DNA of 7,588 bases from JAAXKN01 sp050259615 (GCA_050259615.1 JBLNAZ010000064.1:1-7588); one strand, 5' to 3'. Shown: positions 1-6,525, counted from the first letter of the stretch. A program made the numbers and translations. The notes: generated from the sequence alone by a model not told the origin.

Positions 1-830
1 ATCTGCCACCAGCAGGTATTGCCTGAGAGGCTTAAGTATTTTCCTCCATGGTTGATATAATTTTCAACATTGCGCCTCTGATCTCTCGACCAGTATTCAG
101 CGTGGCCGGGCTGGATAACAATATTATAGTGGCTCAAAAGATCCGGATATTTATGGACGTCAAACTCGGTTGCTACTTCGTACCTGATTGAATTTGTCTC
201 AAGCCATTTAATCATTTTATAAGGATAGGCCCTGAATTCAGCATAGCCGCCGTTAAAGAGGGGTCTGTTAAAAGAGACACGGGCACCCATTTGCCCGTTT
301 GTTGAATTTTCAGGATATACGTTCTTTCCGCCGAAAGTGTTATAGGCAACCCAGTTAAAGAAAGGAATTACTACAAGTATGTCGCCATAGGTGCCGGGAT
401 TTTTCTCCTTTACAAAGAACAGTAATGTTGAAACACCACGGCCCGTATCTACAGGAAACCTTGCCGCGTATGCCCCGGATTCCCATGCTTCCGTATTTAT
501 GCTCAGGCTTACCGGCCATCTGCAGCCCGTTTCCCATGACTTGTCCGGCAGTTCTCTGTGTCCGCCTTCAATGTTATTATATGTTGCGACCAGCTTTTCA
601 GTTACCCCAAGTTTATAAACATTTACAGTATAGGGAGTATGGGTCGTGGAAATGTGAAGATTGACTGTCTCACCTTTTGTAACCGAACACGGAGACGGAT
701 AGCCATTTTCATTGTAGGCGGCTTTCCAGTTGGCGGGCTGACAGAAAACCTTATGTCCGGTTAAAGCTGAAAATAATATTATTAGCAATAGAAAAGATAC
801 CTTTGAGATAAGTGCATCTGGCGTTTTCAT
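1..830 (-). CDS. Exported N,N-dimethylformamidase large-subunit-like (DMFA2_C-type) protein, 3' end cut by window
   Basis: The minus-strand frame is open for 276 codons from the ATG at 830-828 to the window edge, so the C-terminus is missing. Residues 1 to about 31 are a signal peptide: a lysine, a long hydrophobic run (FLLLIILFSAL), then FCQ before the mature PANW. The rest follows the C-terminal domain of the N,N-dimethylformamidase beta (large) subunit. An Ig-like N-terminal part has VTKGETVNLHIST (50-62) and YTVNVYKLG (67-75), then WESGAYAARF (116-125). The core has FNWVAYNTFGG (158-168), RVSFNRPL (184-191), FDVHKYPDLLSHY (223-235), PGHAEYWSRD (241-250) and LSLSGNTCWW (266-275). The characterised enzyme hydrolyses dimethylformamide to dimethylamine and formate using iron, but most relatives with this domain have no known substrate, and export argues against that reaction here. 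A weak SD (GAGG at 839-836, 5-nt spacing) supports the start. It is divergent from the gene at 1134. Family assignment is firm; function is open. Confidence 0.85.
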   Translation of the reverse strand, partial: MKTPDALISKVSFLLLIILFSALTGHKVFCQPANWKAAYNENGYPSPCSVTKGETVNLHISTTHTPYTVNVYKLGVTEKLVATYNNIEGGHRELPDKSWETGCRWPVSLSINTEAWESGAYAARFPVDTGRGVSTLLFFVKEKNPGTYGDILVVIPFFNWVAYNTFGGKNVYPENSTNGQMGARVSFNRPLFNGGYAEFRAYPYKMIKWLETNSIRYEVATEFDVHKYPDLLSHYNIVIQPGHAEYWSRDQRRNVENYINHGGKYLSLSGNTCWWQ

Positions 831-1133
831 AGGGGCCTCGGAGTATTTATACATATAAGCAATTGTTAATCATTCGGTTCATTTTACCCTTTTGCATACC
901 TGCCCGGTTATAGTATATTATAATCTAATCATTACAAATTCAAATCAATTTTCACAAAAAAAGTGACACTTCGCACAAGGGGATGTGAAATTTATATATG
1001 CTATGTACAATTACTCCCCAACTTTTATTTTTATAAGTATAAAGCTTACTGCAGAAAACAAGGGAAGAGGTTTTTAGAGCCTGTTCACACAAAAATTAAC
1101 TTAACAGTAACTGTTTTTTGTATGGGTATATTT
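831..1133. promoter_or_regulatory. AT-rich divergent intergenic region
   Basis: About 300 bp separate two outward-facing genes, so promoters for both should lie here. The most promoter-like spot is a small AT dyad giving TATAAT on the plus strand at 919-924 and, overlapping it, on the minus strand at 922-917 (87 nt upstream of the minus-strand ATG). Neither has a convincing -35 at 17-bp spacing: TTGCAT at 892-897 is 21 bp from the plus box, and TTGAAT upstream of the minus box is 15 bp away. I found no TAnnTTTG element of the Bacteroidota type. An open frame runs from 963 into the next gene, but its residues before 1134 do not look like protein. Presence of promoters is inferred from gene arrangement. 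Confidence 0.35.
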
Positions 1134-1610
1134 ATGAAATTTATTCTTACCTGTTGTGTACTGCTTATACTTACTTTTGATTCATTTTCAGGTGGTCCTG
1201 ATACTGCAAAAGCAATTTATATCTTTACAAAAGATGAGGATGTGGCAGCCTTCAGAACCATGGGAAAAATACTTAATTCTTCGGGATACGACCTTGAGGA
1301 CTCGGAAGAAGCGCTTATGGTTATTACTACAGAGATAATGAACAAGGACTATGGTACGTTTAAGCTGGATAAAATAGCAGTACAACTCCGGGCTGAGATT
1401 AACATGACAGACAGTATTACAATAGTTAAACTTTCCGGAAATTACCTGGAGAAGGGGATGATTAACCGGGAGCTGGCAGAATCCTATTTCGACCAGCACT
1501 CTGCTGCCATTGCCAACAACCCCGCTTCCTCTCCGGCAGGGGATACGGCATGGCGCTATATGATGGAGGTAGCGCAAAAATATAAAAACGGAAAGATTCT
1601 GGTCCAATGA
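1134..1610 (+). CDS. Small exported protein of unknown family (158 aa)
   Basis: I do not recognise this family. The chosen start, ATG at 1134, gives an immediate signal peptide: MKFILTCCVLLILTF, then SFSGG and a likely cleavage site near residues 19-27. The frame is open upstream to an ATG at 963, but those extra 57 residues are aromatic- and basic-rich with no domain character and would bury the signal peptide. An ATG at 1122 adds only four residues and cannot be excluded; neither start has a clear SD. The mature part of about 135 residues reads as strand (AIYIF), helix (DVAAFRTMGKILNSSGY), strand (EEALMVITTEI), two or more strands (IAVQLRAEI, ITIVKLSGNY) and a C-terminal helix (WRYMMEVAQKYK). 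This strand-helix-strand order resembles small periplasmic alpha/beta domains such as BamC-like or LptE-like folds, but that is inference only. It lies 48 bp before the polyferredoxin on the same strand, so the two are probably co-transcribed and it may be the periplasmic partner. Confidence 0.75.
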   Translation: MKFILTCCVLLILTFDSFSGGPDTAKAIYIFTKDEDVAAFRTMGKILNSSGYDLEDSEEALMVITTEIMNKDYGTFKLDKIAVQLRAEINMTDSITIVKLSGNYLEKGMINRELAESYFDQHSAAIANNPASSPAGDTAWRYMMEVAQKYKNGKILVQ

Positions 1611-1658
1611 CAGATTACATAATACCAAAGATACCATAAATTATTAGCCGATAAAATT

Positions 1659-3041
1659 ATGTTTACAGAAATTGAAAAGCTGGAATATAAAACAGCAGAA
1701 AGAAGTAAAAGAAGTAATAAAGAAAACAAATTCAATCTTTTAGATATACCCGTTATAAAAAAACTCCTGCTCGCGAAAGCATTCCCATACGCAATCCAGA
1801 CAGTAATTTTACTGGTCCTGATTGGATTTATTTTGCTGGGACGGGGAGTTTATACACCTGAGGGCCAGGATGTAGAACTATTTGCAAAGTCCAATATCGT
1901 CTGCATGGTTATATGGGGTATATGGTGGCCCTTGATGATATGGACTGTTGTTATTTTCGGGCGCCTCTGGTGCATGATCTGTCCGCTTGAACTTATGAGC
2001 CGGATAGGCGGAAAGATAGGACTGCTCCTGAGAATAAAGACATTTTCAATAAGCAGGCCAGTTAAAGCGGGTTTCATAATTGTAGGTTTATATGCTCTAA
2101 TTCAACTGCTTGCAGCGGGCACCGGGTTGCATTATGTTCCCGCTTACACGGCTTTATTCCTCACATGTCTGATTACCTTTGCCATGATCATAGGTGTGGT
2201 TTTTAAGAGTGGAACATTCTGCAGAGGATTCTGCCCAATAGCAATGACGCTAAATGCTTACAGCAGGGGAAGCATGCTGGCTGTAAGGGCCGGTTCAGCT
2301 AATAAATGCGCAGAATGCAAAGCTAAAAGCTGCATCAGGACTTCTGAAAATAAAAGTATATTTAAGTCAGGCGGCGGCTGTCCGGTAAATCTCTATCCGC
2401 CCCACTTAAAAAGCAATAAAGACTGCGTGCTATGCGGGCAGTGCATAAAATCCTGTAAATCCAGCAATATGCAGTTACTCATCAGGCTGCCATTTAATAA
2501 AAAAGATCGGCGTGAAAAAAGAGCGTCCTGGGCATTTACGCTCTTCATTATGATAGACAGTGGATTTGTCTTAGGCGAAATATGTGAACAGTGGGATTTT
2601 ACAGACAAGATCTTTATGGCAGTCCCGGAATACTTTATGAATTATTTTAATTTTCAGGGGTACTCAGGATGGATTGAAGGCGTCTGGACGCTTTTCATCT
2701 TTCCGCTGTTGCTATGGACAATTATGGGGATTTTTCTGAAGAGTACAGGTGGGCTAAAGAGCATCATTCACTCGTGGAGAGCCTTTGCTTTTCGTGCAGT
2801 AATTATTTTCTCTTCGCTGCATTTAATAAAGAGTTTCTTAAGATTTGCCGAATGGTCGGCTTTCCTTCCATATGCAGTCAAAGATCCGCGGGGGATAAAT
2901 AATGCAAAGGCATTTAGCAGCGGCGCCTTACTTTATCCACAGTCTGTTTTTAATCCATTTATAATTTTAGCGATCAGTATAGTAATTCTTTGCTTCGCAC
3001 TCTATTTCTTTTTACGTGAAAAGCATACAGGAAATATTTAA
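1659..3041 (+). CDS. Polytopic membrane polyferredoxin, NapH/NosR/CcoG-like 4Fe-4S binding protein
   Basis: This 460-residue membrane iron-sulfur protein probably carries electrons between quinol or cytoplasmic donors and an extracytoplasmic acceptor, as NapH and NosR do; the partner here is unknown. A hydrophilic, Lys-rich N-terminus (1-40) precedes membrane segments at about 43-61, 79-99, 136-155 and 163-182. Then come CxxCP (C105, C108) and CxxxCP (C188, C192), the membrane-edge Cys pairs of this superfamily. Two ferredoxin motifs follow: C217-x2-C220-x4-C225 with a distant C241-P, and C256-x2-C259-x2-C262-x3-C266, enough for two [4Fe-4S] clusters. Further hydrophobic segments lie at about 291-306, 341-360, 375-391 and 432-452. 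NapH is shorter (under 300 residues), and there is no FMN-binding domain as in NosR and no C-terminal Ig-like domain as in CcoG, so no symbol is given. The first pair is CX2CP, whereas both are CX3CP in NosR/NapH. No strong SD precedes the ATG. No nap, nos or cytochrome oxidase gene is nearby. Confidence 0.9.
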   Translation: MFTEIEKLEYKTAERSKRSNKENKFNLLDIPVIKKLLLAKAFPYAIQTVILLVLIGFILLGRGVYTPEGQDVELFAKSNIVCMVIWGIWWPLMIWTVVIFGRLWCMICPLELMSRIGGKIGLLLRIKTFSISRPVKAGFIIVGLYALIQLLAAGTGLHYVPAYTALFLTCLITFAMIIGVVFKSGTFCRGFCPIAMTLNAYSRGSMLAVRAGSANKCAECKAKSCIRTSENKSIFKSGGGCPVNLYPPHLKSNKDCVLCGQCIKSCKSSNMQLLIRLPFNKKDRREKRASWAFTLFIMIDSGFVLGEICEQWDFTDKIFMAVPEYFMNYFNFQGYSGWIEGVWTLFIFPLLLWTIMGIFLKSTGGLKSIIHSWRAFAFRAVIIFSSLHLIKSFLRFAEWSAFLPYAVKDPRGINNAKAFSSGALLYPQSVFNPFIILAISIVILCFALYFFLREKHTGNI

Positions 3042-3063
3042 AGAATCACCTTACTTAAGTTTT

Positions 3064-3131
3064 GCCGAAAACGGTATAAAAGAATATATAATTTTCGGTA
3101 ATTGAGGTTTGAAAGTTTAGCGCTTTTCAAA
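3064..3131. terminator. Candidate terminator hairpins after the polyferredoxin gene
   Basis: Two adjacent inverted repeats begin 23 bp after the stop codon. The first pairs GCCGAAAA (3064-3071) with TTTTCGGT (3092-3099), with a G-T pair at the base and a 20-nt loop. The second pairs TTTGAAA (3108-3114) with TTTCAAA (3125-3131) around a 10-nt loop, followed on the plus strand by a T-rich but interrupted stretch. Neither has the GC-rich stem and unbroken T run of a classical intrinsic terminator, so this is a positional guess supported by symmetry. Confidence 0.3.
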
Positions 3132-3322
3132 TATTATATTATTCTGAAACTTTTATTTCTTCTTTCCTGAGCAATATTAACAGAAAGCTTAATCCTCAAT
3201 ATTTTTAATCCAATTTTGTAAATTCCGCTTTAATACAGGATTTCTACATATTCCTCAGTTCCATTCACACGGATCGGCTGCCCGTCTTATATCAGTACAG
3301 ATCCTCCAGGCTTAGCTGGCGC

Positions 3323-3430
3323 TCACTCCAGCAGCACCAGCTTCTTAGAATTCCTGAGCTTTCCGGCCTGTATTGAATAAATGTAAACTCCAGGTGTAAA
3401 TAAGTGTGTGCTAAAATGCAGGTATGTAAA
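3323..3430 (-). pseudogene. Decayed 3' end of a T9SS cargo gene (sorting-domain remnant)
   Basis: Read on the minus strand, the last 35 codons before a TGA at 3325-3323 encode the final part of a type IX secretion sorting domain: HFSTHLFTPGVYIYSIQAG, then KLRNSKKLVLLE and stop. It aligns without gaps to the end of the intact domain encoded at 4995-6368 (QFNAGSLPSGIYVYIIQAG, then EFRSSRKLLLLK): over the last 25 residues 13 are identical and most others conservative. Upstream the frame is stopped by TGA at 3433-3431 and TAA at 3469-3467, no start or signal peptide is present, and the expected QNYPNPFNPST and VYDxLGKEV parts are gone, apart from a possible trace (NLCVNVY) directly before the stop that could mean an internal deletion. 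In this family the domain directs passage across the outer membrane; here only a relic remains. It may be the tail of a lost secreted-protein gene or a fragment moved by recombination between sorting domains. Confidence 0.8.
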
Positions 3431-3523
3431 TCAATATACATTGACACATAAATTCTGAATACATATTTAAAATGTTGTCATCTTATTCGTGCAAAGGATG
3501 GTCGGATTATACTTCCATGAGAT

Positions 3524-3549
3524 AAAAGGTTCCCTTATGGGAAGGTTTT
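3524..3549. repeat. Imperfect palindrome upstream of the ScyD/ScyE-like gene
   Basis: TTCCC (3530-3534) and GGGAA (3539-3543) form a 5-bp stem with a TTAT loop. It is flanked by a 2x2 GG/GG mismatch and then AAAA (3524-3527) opposite TTTT (3546-3549). As RNA the plus strand could fold and ends in four T, weakly terminator-like; as DNA it could be an operator about 100 bp before the next start codon. Nothing beyond the symmetry supports either role. Confidence 0.3.
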
Positions 3550-3637
3550 AGCCAGCAATAATTCGCGTTCTTTCATAAGTAAGATGTATACCTGCTCAAA
3601 TGCAGCTAATTAAATTAATTGTTCTTTATTTTATTGA

Positions 3638-3643
3638 AGGAGG
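3638..3643 (+). promoter_or_regulatory. Strong ribosome binding site that fixes the start at 3648
   Basis: AGGAGG lies 4 nt before the ATG at 3648 and is the best SD in the window. It decides between that ATG and an in-frame ATG at 3600, which has no SD and would put 16 extra residues ahead of the lipoprotein signal peptide. Confidence 0.85.
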
Positions 3644-3647
3644 ATTT

Positions 3648-4859
3648 ATGAGACGTATTATTTCAGGCTATTTGTCTTTTTTAGTTCTCTGCTCTTTTAT
3701 CTTCATTGCTTGCAGCAAGGATGCTGAAATGCCGACTGCTGTAAATCAATCCGGAAACAGCAATGGCACAGCTTCATTGAGTAAAATTGCTTACGGTTCC
3801 CAAACTGTAGCTGCAACGGATCTGAATCAGCCCCGCGGACTTGTATTCGGTCCGGATCAAATGCTCTACGTTTCCGAATCAGGTACCCGGGGCTGCAATT
3901 CAACTGTAGGGCAGTGCGACCAGGTGCCTCCACCCGTCGGGCCATATCTTGGCGGGCATAATGGAAGTATAACAAGGATAAATATATCCCAAGGTATATC
4001 TCAGGGACAGTCAAAATTAAATACCAATTTCCCTTCGACACAGACTGCGCCGGAATCAGGAGGAAATATGACTTCGATCAGTAGTGTTGCCTTCTATCAG
4101 GGCAGCCTCTATGCACTCCTCTCCGGAGCCGGCTGCTCTCATGGCCATCCGGAAATAAATAACGGAATTCTAAAGGTCAGCAGCGACGGCTCATGGACAC
4201 AGATTGCCGATATTAGCAGTTTTCTCAAAAGCCACCCCGTGGCAAAACCCGAAGCCGATGATTTTGAACCTGACGGTGACCTTTACAGCATGATCACGCT
4301 TGACAATTTCATCTATTTTATAGAGTCAAATCACGGTGAACTTGATAGGTACGACCTTAAAACAGGCAGCATTGAACGCGTAGTGGATATTTCTCAAACG
4401 CAGGGGCATATAGTCCCCACGGCAATTGCATATAGGGATGGATTCTTCTATGTCGGGAACCTGACTACCGTTCCATATCCTGTCGGAGCGGCAAAAATCC
4501 TCAAGATAAGCCAGGACGGCCAAAGCGTTGACACATATGCCGCAGGATTTACAACCGTACTTGGACTTACGTTCGATTCCTCCGGAAATCTTTATGTCCT
4601 GGAATCATCACTAGGCAACGGGCAGCCCCCGTTCTTTGCTCCAAATACTGGCAGGATAATGCGCATTGCAAACGGTGACGTGAATAATGTTACAGAAGTA
4701 ACAGGCGGACTTAATTTCCCGACTGCAATGACATTAGGACCCGACGGTAACCTATATGTATCAAATAATGGTTTTGCAAGTGCCCCCGGTTCAGGCCAGG
4801 TGGTAATGGTTAATATCACTGCGGGCTCTAATTGCGGCCAGACAATTGCATCCAGATAA
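3648..4859 (+). CDS. ScyD/ScyE family beta-propeller lipoprotein
   Basis: The 403-residue product starts with a lipoprotein signal peptide: MRR, a hydrophobic stretch, and FIAC with C22 as the lipidated cysteine, then a Ser/Asn/Thr-rich linker to about residue 45. The remainder is a beta-propeller of NHL-like strands with the ScyD/ScyE signature order: LNQPRGLVFGPDQMLYVSE (59-77), GHNGSITRI (103-111), a Gly-rich segment (154-163), VPTAIAYRDGFFYVGNLT (256-273) followed by PYPVGAAKI (276-284), VLGLTFDSSGNLYVLES (304-320) and FPTAMTLGPDGNLYVSNNG (357-375). Four further cysteines (C83, C90, C163, C396) could form disulfides. The family is named after proteins of the cyanobacterial scytonemin cluster, but similar proteins occur widely in bacteria with no known ligand or activity, and no scytonemin gene is nearby. 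It should be tethered in the envelope, perhaps surface-exposed. It is alone on its strand, convergent with the T9SS propeller gene. Family is confident; role unknown. Confidence 0.85.
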   Translation: MRRIISGYLSFLVLCSFIFIACSKDAEMPTAVNQSGNSNGTASLSKIAYGSQTVAATDLNQPRGLVFGPDQMLYVSESGTRGCNSTVGQCDQVPPPVGPYLGGHNGSITRINISQGISQGQSKLNTNFPSTQTAPESGGNMTSISSVAFYQGSLYALLSGAGCSHGHPEINNGILKVSSDGSWTQIADISSFLKSHPVAKPEADDFEPDGDLYSMITLDNFIYFIESNHGELDRYDLKTGSIERVVDISQTQGHIVPTAIAYRDGFFYVGNLTTVPYPVGAAKILKISQDGQSVDTYAAGFTTVLGLTFDSSGNLYVLESSLGNGQPPFFAPNTGRIMRIANGDVNNVTEVTGGLNFPTAMTLGPDGNLYVSNNGFASAPGSGQVVMVNITAGSNCGQTIASR

Positions 4860-4900
4860 GTATTTTCAATAATAAATTGCGGATTATAAATGCATAAAGA

Positions 4901-4939
4901 AATTGTGCACAATTGTTATTAGAAAAGATAATTGTGCAC
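4901..4939. repeat. 10-bp inverted repeat, also a direct repeat, in the convergent junction
   Basis: GTGCACAATT (4905-4914) is the exact reverse complement of AATTGTGCAC (4930-4939), giving a perfect 10-bp stem with a 15-nt loop. Because GTGCAC is itself a palindrome, AATTGTGCAC also occurs as a direct repeat at 4901-4910 and 4930-4939. It sits between the stop codons of two convergent genes (4859 and 4995), where a bidirectional terminator would be expected. T runs after the stem are poor on both strands (TTTCTTT on the minus strand is the better), so terminator function is only possible. Confidence 0.45.
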
Positions 4940-4994
4940 TGAAAATCTTCTATTTCTGAAAACAGCAGCCATATTGTGACCGGCAGTTTCTAAT

Positions 4995-6368
4995 TTATTT
5001 TAAAAGTAATAATTTCCTGGAACTCCTGAACTCTCCTGCCTGAATGATATATACATATATTCCGCTTGGAAGGCTGCCTGCATTGAACTGAACCGAATGC
5101 TGTCCTGCTGGCTTATACTCACTTACCAGAGTGGATACTTCTTTTCCCAGCATGTCATAAACAGTCAGATTTACATTCTGAGCCTCTGGAAGAGAATAGG
5201 TGATTCTTGTTGATGGGTTGAAGGGGTTGGGATAATTCTGATTCAAAATAAAACTCCCCGACTCAAGCGACGTTGCACTGTTAACATTTACAACACCGTT
5301 TTCATTAAAAACAGCAAGCCCTCCGCCGATCTCTTTCCAATTAGTTCTGTCTACATAGCCTTTGACTGAAATCCATTTATTATTATTCGGATCCGTGAAA
5401 ATAGAATTTACATACCCTAAAGGCAGGGGAGAATTGGCAGTATCGTATACAGTAAAATTAATTCCATCATATTTTACCATTGATCCACCCTTGATATCAT
5501 AGAAGGGTGACCCCATGGATATCCACATAGTTCCTGAATAATCGAAATTAATTGAGTTAACATCCTGATAAGGGAGGGACTTTTTATTCGGAGTATAACT
5601 GCGCCAGTTTTTCCCGTCATATATTTCCAGATTGTTCTCAGCCGTCCATAATTGATTTGCGCCGTCGAAAGTTATTGTTTTAGGGCTTAACGAAATCAGT
5701 CCTGAATTCCCGGAGTTATAAAAGGTCCAGTTATTTCCGTCATATTTCCCGATTCCGCCACGAATTAAAGAATCAAATTCGACGTGCAAATACTCCATTG
5801 CGATCCAGATATTGCCGTTTTTATCAATGGCAGCTGAATTCACTACATCTGATGGTATCTTTTTATTAGAAGTATTAAAGACAGTCCAGCTGGTATCATT
5901 AAATATTGCAAATCCTCCGGGGCCTTTACCGCTGCTGGTGCAAATGAGCTTTTTGTTCAATTTGCCAATGAGTACATAATTTACATTATCAGACGGAATG
6001 CGGGAATTTTGAGTGTTAAAGGATTTCCAGTTCGCGCCGTCAAAACAGTATAACCCCTGGGTTGTACATATCCATTTATTATTTAAGCTGTCTATGGAAA
6101 TTGAAGAAATTATAATTCTTCCATTTCGAATTAATGGAGAATTTGAATCATCAAATACCTGCCATGAATAATCATCATATCTCACAAGACCAAAGTCAGT
6201 TCCAATCCATTTTATTCCATCTTTATCAATTGCCACACAATTTATATTGTTGGTAGGAAGTCCTGAGTTGCTGGTATTAAATACTTTCCAGGCTGGCTGT
6301 TGTGAAAAAGCATTAAAGTATGCGGTAAAAACTGTAAATATTAACAAGAGATATCTTCTGGGTTTCAT
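4995..6368 (-). CDS. Secreted seven-repeat regulator-type propeller with T9SS C-terminal sorting domain
   Basis: The 457-residue product has a signal peptide (MKPRR, hydrophobic core, AFSQ; cleavage near 22-23), seven propeller repeats and a sorting domain. Repeats start at W27, W69, W114, W161, W214, W255 and F305, 41-53 residues apart, each with a W-x-x-(F/Y)-N-T-x-N-S-x-(L/I)-P-like opening, then a VN-x-I-x-x-D-x-x-G-x-x-W-I core and a closing YDG. This is the 'two-component regulator propeller' repeat normally found as the periplasmic sensor half of hybrid histidine kinases, but here no transmembrane, kinase or regulator part follows. Residues about 370-457 are a type A T9SS sorting domain: QNYPNPFNPST (377-387), VNLTVYDMLGKEVSTLV (399-415), LPSGIYVYIIQAG (433-445), LLLLK end. 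Export through the inner membrane by Sec, then T9SS release or surface attachment, follows from family knowledge. AAGGAG (6383-6378) 9 nt before the ATG supports the start. Ligand unknown; a surface adhesin or glycan-binding role is only a guess. Confidence 0.92.
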   Translation of the reverse strand: MKPRRYLLLIFTVFTAYFNAFSQQPAWKVFNTSNSGLPTNNINCVAIDKDGIKWIGTDFGLVRYDDYSWQVFDDSNSPLIRNGRIIISSISIDSLNNKWICTTQGLYCFDGANWKSFNTQNSRIPSDNVNYVLIGKLNKKLICTSSGKGPGGFAIFNDTSWTVFNTSNKKIPSDVVNSAAIDKNGNIWIAMEYLHVEFDSLIRGGIGKYDGNNWTFYNSGNSGLISLSPKTITFDGANQLWTAENNLEIYDGKNWRSYTPNKKSLPYQDVNSINFDYSGTMWISMGSPFYDIKGGSMVKYDGINFTVYDTANSPLPLGYVNSIFTDPNNNKWISVKGYVDRTNWKEIGGGLAVFNENGVVNVNSATSLESGSFILNQNYPNPFNPSTRITYSLPEAQNVNLTVYDMLGKEVSTLVSEYKPAGQHSVQFNAGSLPSGIYVYIIQAGEFRSSRKLLLLK

Positions 6369-6525
6369 ACCATCCAGCTCCTTAGAAATGATAGTATTCG
6401 GGGCATCATTTATATGGAAAATAGTTAAATTTTATACAATATCCCAGAATTTATTGCCGCGACTATTCAAAATTCTGCCCGTGGAAATGCAATACTCCAG
6501 AGTTCTGAAAAATGTATGCTGATGC

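Larger units (their letters stand above)
3042..3647. other. Long intergenic region with no intact gene
   Basis: About 600 bp without a credible complete gene on either strand. From left to right it holds two terminator-like hairpins just after the polyferredoxin stop (3064-3131), a T-rich plus-strand stretch (3132-3180), about 140 bp where I see nothing (3181-3322), the decayed end of a T9SS cargo gene on the minus strand (3323-3430), an imperfect palindrome (3524-3549) and the leader of the gene at 3648. The remnant suggests that the region is a graveyard of an older secreted-protein gene. No tRNA, IS or CRISPR structure was recognised. Confidence 0.7.

Noticed and set aside
391..764. Several overlapping plus-strand open frames of 60-79 codons
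   Set aside because: They lie opposite the well-supported minus-strand dimethylformamidase-like gene and their products show no family features.
963..1133. N-terminal extension of the small exported protein starting at an ATG at 963
   Set aside because: The 57 extra residues have no domain-like character and sit ahead of an obvious signal peptide that begins at 1134; no SD precedes 963.
1188..1637. Minus-strand open frame of 149 codons opposite the small exported protein
   Set aside because: Its residues are basic, cysteine- and histidine-scattered and have no signal or domain pattern; the plus strand has a clean signal peptide and secondary-structure pattern.
1659..3041. Assignment as NapH, NosR or CcoG/RdxA with a gene symbol
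   Set aside because: Length, missing accessory domains, the CX2CP variant and the absence of nap, nos or cco neighbours do not single out any one of these.
3181..3322. Looked for a small RNA, tRNA or riboswitch in the long intergenic region
   Set aside because: No cloverleaf, conserved riboswitch core or strong hairpin with a T run was found by eye.
3648..4859. Scytonemin biosynthesis gene call (scyD or scyE)
   Set aside because: Only the propeller family matches; there is no scytonemin cluster and the organism type does not fit.
6247..6522. Plus-strand open frame of 91 codons across the divergent region
   Set aside because: It overlaps the start of the minus-strand T9SS gene and the intergenic region, has no SD and gives no recognisable protein.
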